Positions 43,668 to 53,440 of a DNA stretch of 64,000 bases are shown here, in pieces. The position numbers and the translations under genes were made by a program. How positions within the stretch are numbered: the stretch's first letter is position 1; each line of letters begins with the position of its first letter. Origin of the DNA: Deinococcus roseus (lineage in GTDB: Bacteria > Deinococcota > Deinococci > Deinococcales > Deinococcaceae); NCBI RefSeq assembly GCF_014646895.1, contig NZ_BMOD01000013.1:62001-126000 (forward strand), given 5' to 3'. A model generated the notes under the pieces. That model ran no database searches, was not told where the DNA came from, and saw only the letters and a list, made by a program, of their open reading frames with translations.

Positions 43668-44192
43668 ATGAGCGGTAGCGACACCGAACGACATGCCATG
43701 CTGAGCGCACAGAACCTCCCCAAGACCTCCAAATTTGAAGAAGCCCTTTACTCTCTGGGCGACGAGTGGGAAATGATCGAGCACGTGCACCTCGGGCACT
43801 TCACCAACCTGTACGTGTTTCTGTCGGTGTACGGGGTGCATGTGGTCTTTCCCCAGACGGTCTACGGGGTGGTGGACCATTACCGCTACCGGCTGGTGAT
43901 CAACAACGAGAACATCAGCAAACTGGCCGAAAGCATCCTGAAAAGCACCGTGAACCTGAAACGCATGCTGAACTGCCCGGTCATCCCCATCATGCTGCAC
44001 CGCCAGCTCATCGACGCAGAAGAAGCCAGAGACGGGTTTTACGACAGCAAACACCCCCGCCAGTGGGACTTCATCGGGGTGAAACTGCTCACATGGGAAA
44101 GCTTCGGGCCGCACCTGAAAGCCACCAAGCAGCCCGTGCTGACCCAGGAAGAACTGAAAGTCGTCAGACAGAAGCTGAAAAATTTGTTCTGA
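43668..44192 (+). CDS. Hypothetical 174-residue protein
   Basis: The protein mixes strands and helices. The centre (NLYVFLSVYGVHVVFPQTVYG) is hydrophobic and strand-rich; it is followed by a helix (NENISKLAESILKSTVNLKRML) that ends in CPVIPIMLH. The C-terminus is charged. There is no signal peptide or clear membrane helix. The strand-helix order faintly recalls nuclease-related (NERD-type) folds, but the catalytic residues are not evident, so no function is assigned. AGAAGGAGAAAG precedes the ATG, and a strong terminator follows, so the gene is real and monocistronic. Confidence 0.75.
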   Translation: MSGSDTERHAMLSAQNLPKTSKFEEALYSLGDEWEMIEHVHLGHFTNLYVFLSVYGVHVVFPQTVYGVVDHYRYRLVINNENISKLAESILKSTVNLKRMLNCPVIPIMLHRQLIDAEEARDGFYDSKHPRQWDFIGVKLLTWESFGPHLKATKQPVLTQEELKVVRQKLKNLF

Positions 44193-44209
44193 ACATGACC
44201 AGACCCAGA

Positions 44210-44240
44210 CCGGGACCCCACAGGTCCCGGCTTTTCTTTT
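44210..44240 (+). terminator. Rho-independent terminator after the gene at 43668
   Basis: CCGGGACC and GGTCCCGG form an 8-bp stem around a five-base loop, followed by CTTTTCTTTT. Confidence 0.9.
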
Positions 44241-44245
44241 GAGGG

Positions 44246-46603
44246 CTAAACCCGATTTCCCTCAAAGAAATGGTACTGGTTCTTGCCGTTTTTCTTGGCG
44301 TGGTACATGGACTGGTCGGCGTGGATCATCAGGGTTTCGGCATCGTCGGCATCTTGTGGAAAGAGGGCAATCCCGATGCTGGCCGAGATGTGGGCCTCGT
44401 TGCGACCCACCTGCACCGGTTTGTTCAGCAGGTGCAGGATGCGGTCTGCAATCATGGCGGCAGTCTGGCGGTCCGAGAGGCGGGTCAGCAGGATCACGAA
44501 TTCATCCCCGGCCAGCCTGGCCAGCACATCGCTGCTGCGGGTGCACTCCCTCAGGCGGCGGGTGACCTCCAGCAAAAGCTGGTCTCCGGCCTGGTGCCCG
44601 TAGGTGTCGTTGACCTCTTTAAACCGATCCAGATCAATGAACAGCACGGCAGATTTCTCCTGGGTGCGGGCATGCTCCCGGACCTGCTGGGAAAGCAACT
44701 CGAAGAACAGGCGGCGGTTGGGCAGATCGGTGAGGGGGTCATGGTGGGCCTGGTGGCGGATGCGCTGCTCGGCCTGCTTTTGCTCGGTGATGTCCTGGGC
44801 GGTGCCCAGAATGCGCCTGTGGGTGTTCTCCTGCACCACCTGCGCGTAAAAGCGCAGCACCTTCTCCTGACCCAGCAGGGATTTGACCCGGAAATCCACA
44901 CTCTGGGTGGTCTCTGGCCGTCCTTCTTCTGCCGTCAGACGGCGAAAAATGCCTTCCAGCAGCGGTTGATCGTCGGGGTGCACATAGCGCTCACTGAAGG
45001 CGTAAAAGTCCAGGGTGATGTGCCCGTGGGCCTGCTGCACCCCAAAGAATTCCTGCAGGGTGGGATCGAGCTCCAGTTCCATGCTGTGGGGGTGCAGTTC
45101 CCAGATGCCGATGCCTCCGGTTTCGGTGGCCAGCACCAGACGGCGTGAGAGGGCCTGCATTTGCTGTCTGGCCTGCACCATTTCGGTGATGTTCTGCACG
45201 GTGCCGTGAACAAATTCGGGCTGACCCTGCACAGTGCACACCACCCTGCCCCGCACATTCAGCCACAGGGTGGGCTGTTCAGGGAGGTGCACCTCCAGAT
45301 CCAGCTGAAAGTAGCTGGTGTCTTTCTGGCTGGCATCTTTCTGCAAGGCGTTTTTCAGGTCCTGCAGGCGCTGCCAGCTTTGCGGGGTGAGCACCTGCTC
45401 CCAATGTTCTTTTGGCAGGGGAGCGGGCAAACCCAGCAGGTGCAGCAGTTCAGCGTTCCATTCCAGCGTGCCTGAAGGCAGGTGAACCCTCCAGCGGCTG
45501 AACTGGGCGATGCGGTACGCTTCCTGCAATTCCTGTTGCAAATTGTGCTGTTCCGTAAAATCCCAGCAGCAGCCCACCAACACCTCCCGGCCGGCCTGCA
45601 CAACCTGCTGACCAGAGATCTTCAATTGCCGGATTCCGCCCGAGGGCAGCATCAGGCGGCACTCCACCTGAAAGGGCAATCCTGAACGGGCCTGCCGAAC
45701 CGTCCAGCGCACCTTTTCCTGGTCTTCCGGGTGAATCCAGTCCAGCCCGCTGTCCAGGGTCAGGGAAAAGGTTGGCTGCAAAGGCACCATCACCGAATCA
45801 AACTGCAAGGCCTGGCTCTGCACGTCCAGCGTCCAGGGCACCATGCTGCCTGCAGACACCGCCAGTTGCACCTGCACCTCCTGCACCTGTTGCCTTGCCA
45901 GTTGCTGCTGGAACGCGGTGACATCCTGCAGCATCACAGACAGGTGCTTCTGACCTGACAGGACCATCGGGCTTCCAGTCAGGTGCAGCCAGTTGACCTG
46001 GCGACCCCGTTTCAGGGAAAGGGTGCGACTGAACGGCTGTGTGGCGGCGAGGTCCAGTGGCAATTCAGGGAAATGCTGCACCTGCAAAGCGTCCAGTCCA
46101 GCCGTACCCTGCTGCAAAAGGCGCAGGAAACCCGCATTGTGCCACACCACTTCACCCTGCTCTGTCACCACTGCCAGCCCCAGGTCGCTCTGCTCGCACA
46201 CCTCCTGCAAAGCCACCGCCGGATCCAGACCAGACACCAGATACAGCAGCAAAGCCAGCGGGTTCCCATCGTGCACCACGGCTTCCAGACGGAACTGAAA
46301 GGTCCTGAAAATGCCATCTGGATCAGACAGGGTGAGGTCCAGGGTTTTGCTGTGGCTGAACTGCTGCACCTCCTGCTGCAACAGGGCAAGGGTGCGGGCC
46401 TCCCACACCGAGGACACAAAAATGGGATGCCCGATCAGGTTCTCCCGGCTGAGCTGGTGGGTTTTCACGGCCTGATCGCTGATTTCCTCCACCTGTCCGT
46501 CCAGGGTCATCAGCCACAGGGGCACCTGAAACATGCGGCAGCAGGCTTTGAGGTCCACAGAAATGCGGTGGGAAGGGGTGGGGGTCCAGCGGGTTTTCTT
46601 CAT
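44246..46603 (-). CDS. Multi-PAS diguanylate cyclase (GGDEF protein)
   Basis: The protein has about 785 residues. Some five PAS-like modules cover residues 1-600, for example LAVVTEQGEVVWHNAGFL and GIGIWELHPHSMELEL, with PAC-type ends (RRILGTAQDITEQKQAE). A GGDEF domain follows with the active-site variant AGDEF (698-702) and an intact RxxD inhibitory site five residues before it. It should synthesise cyclic di-GMP in response to signals sensed by the PAS modules. No membrane helix was seen, so it is probably cytoplasmic. The ATG at 46603 has GGGGAGGA upstream. Confidence 0.88.
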   Translation of the reverse strand: MKKTRWTPTPSHRISVDLKACCRMFQVPLWLMTLDGQVEEISDQAVKTHQLSRENLIGHPIFVSSVWEARTLALLQQEVQQFSHSKTLDLTLSDPDGIFRTFQFRLEAVVHDGNPLALLLYLVSGLDPAVALQEVCEQSDLGLAVVTEQGEVVWHNAGFLRLLQQGTAGLDALQVQHFPELPLDLAATQPFSRTLSLKRGRQVNWLHLTGSPMVLSGQKHLSVMLQDVTAFQQQLARQQVQEVQVQLAVSAGSMVPWTLDVQSQALQFDSVMVPLQPTFSLTLDSGLDWIHPEDQEKVRWTVRQARSGLPFQVECRLMLPSGGIRQLKISGQQVVQAGREVLVGCCWDFTEQHNLQQELQEAYRIAQFSRWRVHLPSGTLEWNAELLHLLGLPAPLPKEHWEQVLTPQSWQRLQDLKNALQKDASQKDTSYFQLDLEVHLPEQPTLWLNVRGRVVCTVQGQPEFVHGTVQNITEMVQARQQMQALSRRLVLATETGGIGIWELHPHSMELELDPTLQEFFGVQQAHGHITLDFYAFSERYVHPDDQPLLEGIFRRLTAEEGRPETTQSVDFRVKSLLGQEKVLRFYAQVVQENTHRRILGTAQDITEQKQAEQRIRHQAHHDPLTDLPNRRLFFELLSQQVREHARTQEKSAVLFIDLDRFKEVNDTYGHQAGDQLLLEVTRRLRECTRSSDVLARLAGDEFVILLTRLSDRQTAAMIADRILHLLNKPVQVGRNEAHISASIGIALFPQDADDAETLMIHADQSMYHAKKNGKNQYHFFEGNRV

Positions 46604-47196
46604 GCTGCAATTCCTCCCCGGGGTCTGCCAGCACAGGCAGACCAGAACAGGCACATCTGGATGCACCGAAACCTGGATGGGTTGAATTCAGGGTAACGAA
46701 AACAGCCTGTCAGGATACTTACCCTGTTACACCTTTGGAGAAAAAATCAAAAACAAGCTGTTATGACAGTCTCTGTTGTCAGGAAAGCGAAAATGGCGAT
46801 CATGGGCACAACACCTGCAGCAGGGGCCACATGGCCCCTGCGTTTTTCTGCATTTCCATGTGGTTCTCCCGGAAAGGCAAGCCAGAACCTCTCTGGCATT
46901 GTTCTAAATGGCTCAGATGACTTTCATCCCAAACCCTTTAAAATAAATGGGCATGCCTTTCTTGCCTGCTTCATCTCAACATGTTCACTGTCCTCTTGCG
47001 CTGGCAGCACATGTTTTCAAAACAGCGAGATGGGCTGAATGATCAGGCATGCAAGCCCAATGCATTTGCAGGACATCAAGTATTCAATGGTTGACAATAC
47101 ATTTCAATGTGTCCGCCCAGATCCATTTTCAGAGCTTGATCTGGGACCAGGAACCGGGCCGTTTGTGCGCTTCAGATGGGACAGGAAAGGGATGTC
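46604..47196. other. Intergenic region, no gene seen
   Basis: This 593-bp gap between divergent genes has only short, non-coding-looking frames. It is AT-richer after 46900. It contains a small GC-rich hairpin near 46815-46842 (GCAGCAGGGGCC facing GGCCCCTGCG) that could be a terminator-like structure or part of a small RNA. Confidence 0.4.
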
Positions 47197-48843
47197 ATGT
47201 CAACACTGCAACAACAACTTCAGGAAATGCGTTTACAGGCGAGAACCATTGAGCCAGATTTTGAACCCGAATGTGACCTGCAACTCTGCCATTTGATGTT
47301 TGAGCATGAACTGGGACAACAGCTCTACAACACGCTGGACAAACCCACCAGGCAAGACGAACGCTGGATGAGCCTGTGCTGTGCGATTCTGGGGCAACGT
47401 GAACGGGCCTATGAACACCTGCTCAGGGCCATTGAAATGGGCTATGAAGAAGCCCAGATTGATCTGGTGCCGCTTCATTACATGCTGGGCAAACCCGAAG
47501 AGATGTGGCAACTGGTCAACACCCTGGATGTCTCCCAGTTCAGCAAGTTCAATCAGGCCATCTGGTACCGCAACCTCGCCCTGGTGCATTCTTTAAACAA
47601 CAATGTCAAGGTGGCCCTGCTGAACATTGAGAAAAGCTGGCAGGTCATTCAGACCGCCCCTGAATTCAAGTTTTATGCCTCTGAAGTCCTGTTGATGTGT
47701 TCCAACCTGCATGCAGCAGTGGGCAACGAAGACAAACGGGTTTATTACCTGTCCAGGGCAGAAGAACTCTGCCAGACCAAATACAAATGGCAAATCAAAT
47801 TGATCATCATGCTGACCAACCTGGACAACACCGATCTGGACGGCATGGTCGATCTGGCCCTGGAGATCATTGAGGGCAGCAACAATCCACGCCACGTCGT
47901 GATTTCCACAGTGTCCATTGGTCGGATCTTCATGTGTTATGGACAACTTCAAGAAGCCCGCAAGTACTTTGAAGAGGCCCTCTCCAGAGCCAGGCAGGCT
48001 GTGATGAGGGAAAACCTGAGCATCATTTATGGGTACCTGTCCATGATTTACTACAAATTGAAGATGCCACAGAAAATGTGGGTCATGCTCAACAAAATGA
48101 AGCCCCATGCCACCGCTGGCATCGACGAAAGCGTGCTGAAGTGTCAGCTGGCTTACATGGATGACTCCCTGACCCCACAGGAAGCCCTCCGGCTCAGCGA
48201 TGAAGCCCTGGCTTACGCAGAATCCAGTGACGTTTTGCTGGAAACCATGCGGGTGTACATGTACCGCTGCGAGGTGTTCCGCAAGCACTTCCCGGAACGC
48301 TTTGAAGCCGCTGTGGACGAACTGGTGCAGTTCATGGTTCGCACAGACCAGTGCAACGGCACTTTTGAAGATTGGATCATCATTGAAGAGGTGTTTGATT
48401 TCATCAACGTCAAATACCCGGATTTGCTCCCCAAGGTGAGCAGCAACCAGCTGGAAATCCAGACCCTGGGCACAGAACGCATCCAGTACAATGGCCGGGA
48501 CCTCAAATTGCCCCTCAGCAAATCCCTGGAGCTCATCGTTTACATCTTGCTGCACAAGAAAGTCTCCCTCAACAGCATCCTGACCCATGTTTTTGAAGAT
48601 TTGGATCCCATCAAGGCCAAGAATTACTTCCACCAGATCAAACACCAGGTGGCCGAAAAAGTGGGGTTGTTGTGGATCGAGTATGACAAGAACACCCGTT
48701 TGTACAGCATTGAATCCAAGTACCGGGTGGTGCTCGATGTGCAGGAGCACCTGGAGAAAAACCAGAAATCAGACCAGGTGTTTTTGCCCTCCAGTGGCAG
48801 CGAGTGGGTACTGGATTTCAATGGTCGCATCATGCACAGCTGA
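47197..48843 (+). CDS. TPR-repeat regulator with C-terminal winged-helix domain
   Basis: The 548-residue protein is mostly helical. From about residue 40 to 400 it shows TPR-like pairs (GQLQEARKYFEEALSRAR is the clearest). The last 110 residues (LPLSKSLELIVYILLHKK, then a recognition helix around IKAKNYFHQIKHQV) resemble the OmpR/SARP-type winged helix. Such proteins act as transcription factors whose TPR part binds peptides or other proteins. AAAGGG lies 5 bp before the ATG at 47197. The next gene, a convergent GH32, is separated by a terminator. Confidence 0.75.
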   Translation: MSTLQQQLQEMRLQARTIEPDFEPECDLQLCHLMFEHELGQQLYNTLDKPTRQDERWMSLCCAILGQRERAYEHLLRAIEMGYEEAQIDLVPLHYMLGKPEEMWQLVNTLDVSQFSKFNQAIWYRNLALVHSLNNNVKVALLNIEKSWQVIQTAPEFKFYASEVLLMCSNLHAAVGNEDKRVYYLSRAEELCQTKYKWQIKLIIMLTNLDNTDLDGMVDLALEIIEGSNNPRHVVISTVSIGRIFMCYGQLQEARKYFEEALSRARQAVMRENLSIIYGYLSMIYYKLKMPQKMWVMLNKMKPHATAGIDESVLKCQLAYMDDSLTPQEALRLSDEALAYAESSDVLLETMRVYMYRCEVFRKHFPERFEAAVDELVQFMVRTDQCNGTFEDWIIIEEVFDFINVKYPDLLPKVSSNQLEIQTLGTERIQYNGRDLKLPLSKSLELIVYILLHKKVSLNSILTHVFEDLDPIKAKNYFHQIKHQVAEKVGLLWIEYDKNTRLYSIESKYRVVLDVQEHLEKNQKSDQVFLPSSGSEWVLDFNGRIMHS

Positions 48844-48858
48844 AAATCCAGAATTCCA

Positions 48859-48889
48859 GGGAAGACCCGAAACGCGGTCTTCCCTTTTT
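48859..48889 (+). terminator. Rho-independent terminator after the TPR regulator gene
   Basis: GGGAAGACC and GGTCTTCCC form a 9-bp stem around an eight-base loop, followed by TTTTT. Confidence 0.9.
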
Positions 48890-48913
48890 GGTTGCTGGAC
48901 CCTTTGTCCCTGC

Positions 48914-50350
48914 TCAGCGGTAACTTTGCAGTTCACACACCATCCCAGAGAGCACCTGCACCGTTCCACGGGTGCTGTAGCAGGAGATGCTGACCGGGCC
49001 GCAATTGGGATACAGCACCTCGGAAAACACCACCCGCCCGCCCTCTGCAAAAACCTCGATGGAAGACCAGTCCAGCAGAATGCGCAGCTTCAGGGGATCG
49101 TTTTTCAGGGTGAGGGGTGCGGTGTGGAGGCCATTGAAGCCTTCTTCTGGAAAGGCACTGTTTCTGCGCAGGAAAAGCTCGTCCTGCTGGTAACCCAGCT
49201 GCATTTCCAGAAACCCACAAAAACGGAAGTTGAGGCCAAATTCTGCAGTGTCCTGGGGCTGGATTTCCAGGTGCAGTTCCAGTGCAGCGTGCCCTTGGGC
49301 GTGAAGCAGCACCTCCTGATGGGGTTGCAAGGTGGGGGAAGGCAAGCGCTGAGAGGACAGGCGCAACTGAGAAAGTTCAGAAATGGGATGCTGCACCAGT
49401 TCCAGTCCGGTTTCACCGCTTTTCAGAGACAGGCTTCTGGGGATGGACATCTGGCCGTTCCAGGCATGAAAGTCCAGTTTTCTGGCGTATTGCCAGTTGT
49501 TCATCCAGCCCAGCCAGACGGTGCGTTCGGGATGGTTGGCCACACTGAGGGCAGCATAGAAGTCCTTGCCGTGGTCCACCCATCTGGCATCCTGGGTGGG
49601 CGCAAAAGTTTCACCATCGAAGTGCCCCACCCAGTACTGGCATCCCGATCCGCCATGCGGTCCTCCGGGGAAGACATCCACTTTGAGCACCCAGTGGGTG
49701 CTGCCCTGTTCGGTTTCCAGTTCGAAGAGATCCGGGACCTCCCAGATGCCTCCGGTGTGACCGGTGGGTCCAAAGTGGCTTTGCAGGGTCCAGTTTTTCA
49801 GGTCATCGGAGTGGTAAAAGGCAATCTGGTGGTCTTCTGGGAGGGCCAGCAACATCACCCAGCAGTTACAGGCTTCATGCCAGAACACTTTGGGGTCCCG
49901 AAAAGCCGTTTTTTGCTCATCCAGAACGGTGCCGTGTCTGGTCCAGCTTCTGCCCTGATCCAGGCTGTAAGCGAGGCACTGCACCTGAATTTCCGTACTG
50001 CGCTGGTGTCCGGTGTACAGGGCAACCAGGGGTGGGTTTTCCAAACTGCCAAACCCAGAAGTGTTTTCCTGGTCCAGCACGCAGCTTCCTGAAAAAACCA
50101 TGGTTTCCCCATCGTCTTGCAGGGCCACAGGCAACTCTTCCCAGTGGATCAGGTCTTTTGACACGGCGTGTCCCCAGCTCATGTTGCCCCAGTCGGTGCC
50201 GTGAGGGTTGTACTGGTAAAAAAGATGGTATTCCCCGTTCAAAAAGATCAGGCCGTTGGGATCGTTGAGCCAGTTCTTTGCAGCAGAAAAGTGGTACTGG
50301 GGGCGGTGCTGCTCCTGAAACAGCGCCTGGACTGAGGTTTCCTGAATCAT
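48914..50350 (-). CDS. GH32 beta-fructosidase, cytoplasmic, end of CUT1 operon 3
   Basis: The 478-residue protein has the GH32 nucleophile Asp30 in NWLNDPNG (Leu in place of the common Met), Arg151-Asp152 in FRDPKVF and acid/base Glu204 in WEVPDL. It lacks both a signal peptide and the large insert of the two lipoprotein paralogues, although its WEVPDL motif groups it with them. It should cleave imported fructo-oligosaccharides. Its ATG overlaps the permease stop codon by 4 bp, so it is the translationally coupled last gene of the operon. Confidence 0.92.
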   Translation of the reverse strand: MIQETSVQALFQEQHRPQYHFSAAKNWLNDPNGLIFLNGEYHLFYQYNPHGTDWGNMSWGHAVSKDLIHWEELPVALQDDGETMVFSGSCVLDQENTSGFGSLENPPLVALYTGHQRSTEIQVQCLAYSLDQGRSWTRHGTVLDEQKTAFRDPKVFWHEACNCWVMLLALPEDHQIAFYHSDDLKNWTLQSHFGPTGHTGGIWEVPDLFELETEQGSTHWVLKVDVFPGGPHGGSGCQYWVGHFDGETFAPTQDARWVDHGKDFYAALSVANHPERTVWLGWMNNWQYARKLDFHAWNGQMSIPRSLSLKSGETGLELVQHPISELSQLRLSSQRLPSPTLQPHQEVLLHAQGHAALELHLEIQPQDTAEFGLNFRFCGFLEMQLGYQQDELFLRRNSAFPEEGFNGLHTAPLTLKNDPLKLRILLDWSSIEVFAEGGRVVFSEVLYPNCGPVSISCYSTRGTVQVLSGMVCELQSYR

Positions 50351-51174
50351 TGCTTCACGGCTCCCATGGTCAGGCCCGACACGATGCGCTTCTGCATGAA
50401 GAAGGAAAACAGCATCACCGGAAGGGAAAACAGGATGGACATGGCCGCCATGGCCCCCCAGTCCACGCTGTACTGGGTGTTGAATTCTGCGATGGCGATG
50501 GGGGCAGTTTTGGCATTCACAGTGGTGAGGAGAAGCGAAAACAGAAACTCATTCCAGGAGGTCAGGAAGGCGAAAATCGCGGTCACCGCAATGCCTCCAC
50601 TCGCAACAGGCACAATCACCCGGATCAGGGCACCGAAACGGGAGCAACCATCCACCCGTGCGGCTTCTTCAATGGCGGTTGGGAAGCCTTCAAAGAAACT
50701 GCACATCAGCCAGATCGATAAGGGCAAATTGATGGTGGTGTGGGCCAGAATCACCGCCAGGTGGGTGTCGATCAGGTGCAGGTTCTTCATGAAATTGAAC
50801 AGGGGCACCCCGATGGAGATGTAGGGAATCATGCGGGCACACAGGGCCAGCACCAGAAAAAGCCTGCCGGGAACGGTGGAATAGCGGGTGATCCCGTAAG
50901 CTGCTGGCACCGAGAGCACCAGGGAAAGCAGCGTGCTGCACAGCGCAATGATCAGGCTGTTGGAGAAGGATTTGAGGGTGCCAGGGTTGGCCAGCACGGT
51001 CAGGTAATTCTGCAAACTGAAGGCCTCTGGCAGCAAAGTGGGCGGCACGGTGATGGCGTCCACTGCAGGCTTTAAAGAGGTGGAGAGCAGGTAGAAGTAG
51101 GGAAACACGTAGGCGGAGAGGAACAGCAGGATGGCAAATCCAGCGATCAATTGCAGGGTCAGGCGGGGGGTCAT
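50347..51174 (-). CDS. CUT1 permease, MalG type (fructan operon 3)
   Basis: The 275-residue protein has six membrane segments and a MalG-type EAA loop (IEEAARVDGCSRFG). The C-terminal membrane helix is followed by MQKRIVSGLTMGAVKQ, common in this group. It overlaps the GH32 gene by 4 bp and lies 10 bp after its MalF-type partner. Confidence 0.9.
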   Translation of the reverse strand: MTPRLTLQLIAGFAILLFLSAYVFPYFYLLSTSLKPAVDAITVPPTLLPEAFSLQNYLTVLANPGTLKSFSNSLIIALCSTLLSLVLSVPAAYGITRYSTVPGRLFLVLALCARMIPYISIGVPLFNFMKNLHLIDTHLAVILAHTTINLPLSIWLMCSFFEGFPTAIEEAARVDGCSRFGALIRVIVPVASGGIAVTAIFAFLTSWNEFLFSLLLTTVNAKTAPIAIAEFNTQYSVDWGAMAAMSILFSLPVMLFSFFMQKRIVSGLTMGAVKQ

Positions 51175-51184
51175 GGCATCCTCC

Positions 51185-52117
51185 TCAGTGCTTTCCGGGC
51201 TTCCAGATGGAGAAAAAGAGCGTCAGGCTGGCGATGAGTAAGCCCACCAGAAACAATGTCGCGGTGGCAGAAGAGGACCCGAGGTCTCCGTAACGCACCA
51301 TTTCGCGGTAAATTTGCAGGCTCAGCACATCGGTGGAGAACTGCGGGCCGCCTCCGGTCATCACCCAGATGATGTCGAAGGTGCGGGCTGCGTCGATGCC
51401 GCGCAAGATCAGCACCACGGCAATCACGGGCCTTAAAAGCGGCAGGATGATGTGCATGAACACCTGCAAAGGACTGGCTCCGTCGATGTTGGCGGCTTCT
51501 TTGAGTTCAACAGGGATGTTCTGCAGCCCGGCGTAAAGGATCATGGAAACGAAGCAGGTGGTGAGCCACACATCGGGCAAAGTCACCGAGTAGATGGCCA
51601 GGTCAGGGCTGCTCAGCCAGTTGATGTCGTTGGGGGTTTTGATCAGGTGCATCCAGTACAGCACCCAGTTCACAATGCCGAAATTGTCGATCAGCATGAA
51701 GCGCCACAGGATCCCCCCCACCAGGGGGGAGATCATCAGCGGGAAGAGGAAGACGGTGCGCATCAGGTCGGATTTCCTGCCCAGGAAGGAGAAAAGCAGT
51801 GCAGAGGTGAACCCGAGCAGGAATTCGGCAAGCAGGGTGACAGCGGTGTACTGCAGGGTTCTGCCCACCGAAGTTCTGACCCGACTGGAGGAAAAGAGTT
51901 CCAGGTAATTTTGCAGGCCCGCGAAAGTGCTGCTGTCGGGATTGGTGAGTTTGATGTGCTGGAAGCTGTTGTACACCAGAATCCCCAGCGGATAGAGCAT
52001 GAAGATGCCAATGAAAATCGCGGCGGGCAGCAGCAGCATGAGGACGTAATTCTGATCGGAGAGGCCCCGCCGGGGTTTCCGGGGACGGGTGTGCGTCTGG
52101 CCGCCACGGCTGACCAT
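51185..52117 (-). CDS. CUT1 permease, MalF type (fructan operon 3)
   Basis: The 310-residue protein has a basic N-terminal tail (TRPRKPRRG), six membrane segments and the EAA loop LKEAANIDGASPLQ. Its start codon shares one base with the stop codon of the binding-protein gene (TGATG), a coupling arrangement. Confidence 0.9.
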   Translation of the reverse strand: MVSRGGQTHTRPRKPRRGLSDQNYVLMLLLPAAIFIGIFMLYPLGILVYNSFQHIKLTNPDSSTFAGLQNYLELFSSSRVRTSVGRTLQYTAVTLLAEFLLGFTSALLFSFLGRKSDLMRTVFLFPLMISPLVGGILWRFMLIDNFGIVNWVLYWMHLIKTPNDINWLSSPDLAIYSVTLPDVWLTTCFVSMILYAGLQNIPVELKEAANIDGASPLQVFMHIILPLLRPVIAVVLILRGIDAARTFDIIWVMTGGGPQFSTDVLSLQIYREMVRYGDLGSSSATATLFLVGLLIASLTLFFSIWKPGKH

Positions 52118-53376
52118 CAGCGGTAATTCTCGACTTCGGAAAGGGCCCAGTCCACGGCCTGCTCGGGGGTTTTCTTGCCAGAGAAAGCGTCCTGGATCAT
52201 GGGGACCAGCACCTCATCGGTGATCTGCTGCCAGCTTTCCACCCTGGGGCGTCCGGCGGTGTTCTTGAAGTTCAGGGTTTTGATCAGGGCAGAGAGGTGC
52301 TCATAACCGGGTTTTTTCTGGTAGGAGGCGAAGGCGGATTTGCGGGCAGCCAGTCCCAGTGGGGCATCCAGACCCAGCACGTTGTTCTGGTAGGCGAACT
52401 TGACGAATTCTTCTGCCAGGGCTTTCTTTTTGGAGGTCTTTGGCACGATGTTGTACCAGGACCCGGCAATGGCGGCTGCGCCTGACTTCCCTCCAATGAT
52501 GGGGGCCGCGCCGACTTTGCCTTCCACTTTTGAGTCTTCGGGGGTGAGCTTGTAGGCATGTGCCCAGAAGATGGTCATGGCGCTCTTGCCCTGGTAAAAG
52601 AGCTGCTGGGCGGCGTTCCAGTCCACATCCAGGGGTTGAGGGGAAACCTTCTGGGTGCGGTACAGGTCGGTCAGGTACTTCAGGGCAGAGACGTATTCAT
52701 TGCGGTACTGCTTTAAAGCGTTGCCTTTGTCGTCCACAAAGAGGCCCTTCGCTCCGGCCTGCAGGGCGTAGGCCAGGAATTCGGTTTCCACCTTGCCTTT
52801 GACATCGGTGCCGTACAGGTCGATGATGCCGTCTTTGTTGGTGTCCCGCGTGAAGAATTTTGCAGCATCCTGAAAGGTTTTCCAGGTGGTGGGGACTTTG
52901 AGGTCGTATCCGAACTGCTTTTTGAAGTCTGCTTTGTTTCTGGGGTCTGCAAAGAGGTCTTTGCGGTAGAGCAGGATTTCGGCGTTGGTCCAGGTGGGCA
53001 TGCCAATGTAGTGACCGCCGTACTGGGCATCTGCCAACAAAGCCGGGAAGATGTCTTTCCTCACCGCTGCAGTGAAGAGGCTGTCCAGGGGTTCTGCAAA
53101 ACCCTGCAGCATGGGAAGCCAGGCCACATCCACCGTCGCCACATCAAATGAAGCGCTACCGGAAGCCATCTCTGCAGAGAGCTTTTCCAGCACCCCGGCG
53201 TAGGGCACATTCACAAAAGTGACTTTGTTTCCGGTGGTTTTTTCCCATTTTTTGGCGATGGCTTCCTGCAACTGGAAGCCTCCCCCTTCCACCAGCACGG
53301 TGAGGGTTTCGGCCTGGGCGGCCTGGGCAAGCAGGGCGAGAGACAAAAGGGACAGCAGTGGTCTGGTGCGTTTCAT
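52117..53376 (-). CDS. CUT1 solute-binding protein (fructo-oligosaccharides inferred, operon 3)
   Basis: The 419-residue protein has a Sec signal peptide (ending AQAAQAE) and a family 1 sugar-binding domain: TLTVLVEGGGF, WEKTTGNKVTFVNVPY and FDVATVDVAWLP. Mid-chain, NKDGIIDLYG looks like an EF-hand type calcium loop. The ATG at 53376 has GAGGAG upstream; the longer frame from 53532 runs into the promoter region and is not credible. The operon ends with a GH32 gene and is divergent from GH172, so the ligand is probably a fructose-containing oligosaccharide. Confidence 0.9.
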   Translation of the reverse strand: MKRTRPLLSLLSLALLAQAAQAETLTVLVEGGGFQLQEAIAKKWEKTTGNKVTFVNVPYAGVLEKLSAEMASGSASFDVATVDVAWLPMLQGFAEPLDSLFTAAVRKDIFPALLADAQYGGHYIGMPTWTNAEILLYRKDLFADPRNKADFKKQFGYDLKVPTTWKTFQDAAKFFTRDTNKDGIIDLYGTDVKGKVETEFLAYALQAGAKGLFVDDKGNALKQYRNEYVSALKYLTDLYRTQKVSPQPLDVDWNAAQQLFYQGKSAMTIFWAHAYKLTPEDSKVEGKVGAAPIIGGKSGAAAIAGSWYNIVPKTSKKKALAEEFVKFAYQNNVLGLDAPLGLAARKSAFASYQKKPGYEHLSALIKTLNFKNTAGRPRVESWQQITDEVLVPMIQDAFSGKKTPEQAVDWALSEVENYR

Positions 53377-53440
53377 GACAGACTCCTCTGGAGAGGGGCA
53401 GGTGGGTTCTGGCCCTCGCTGGGTTGTGGTTATGGACCTG

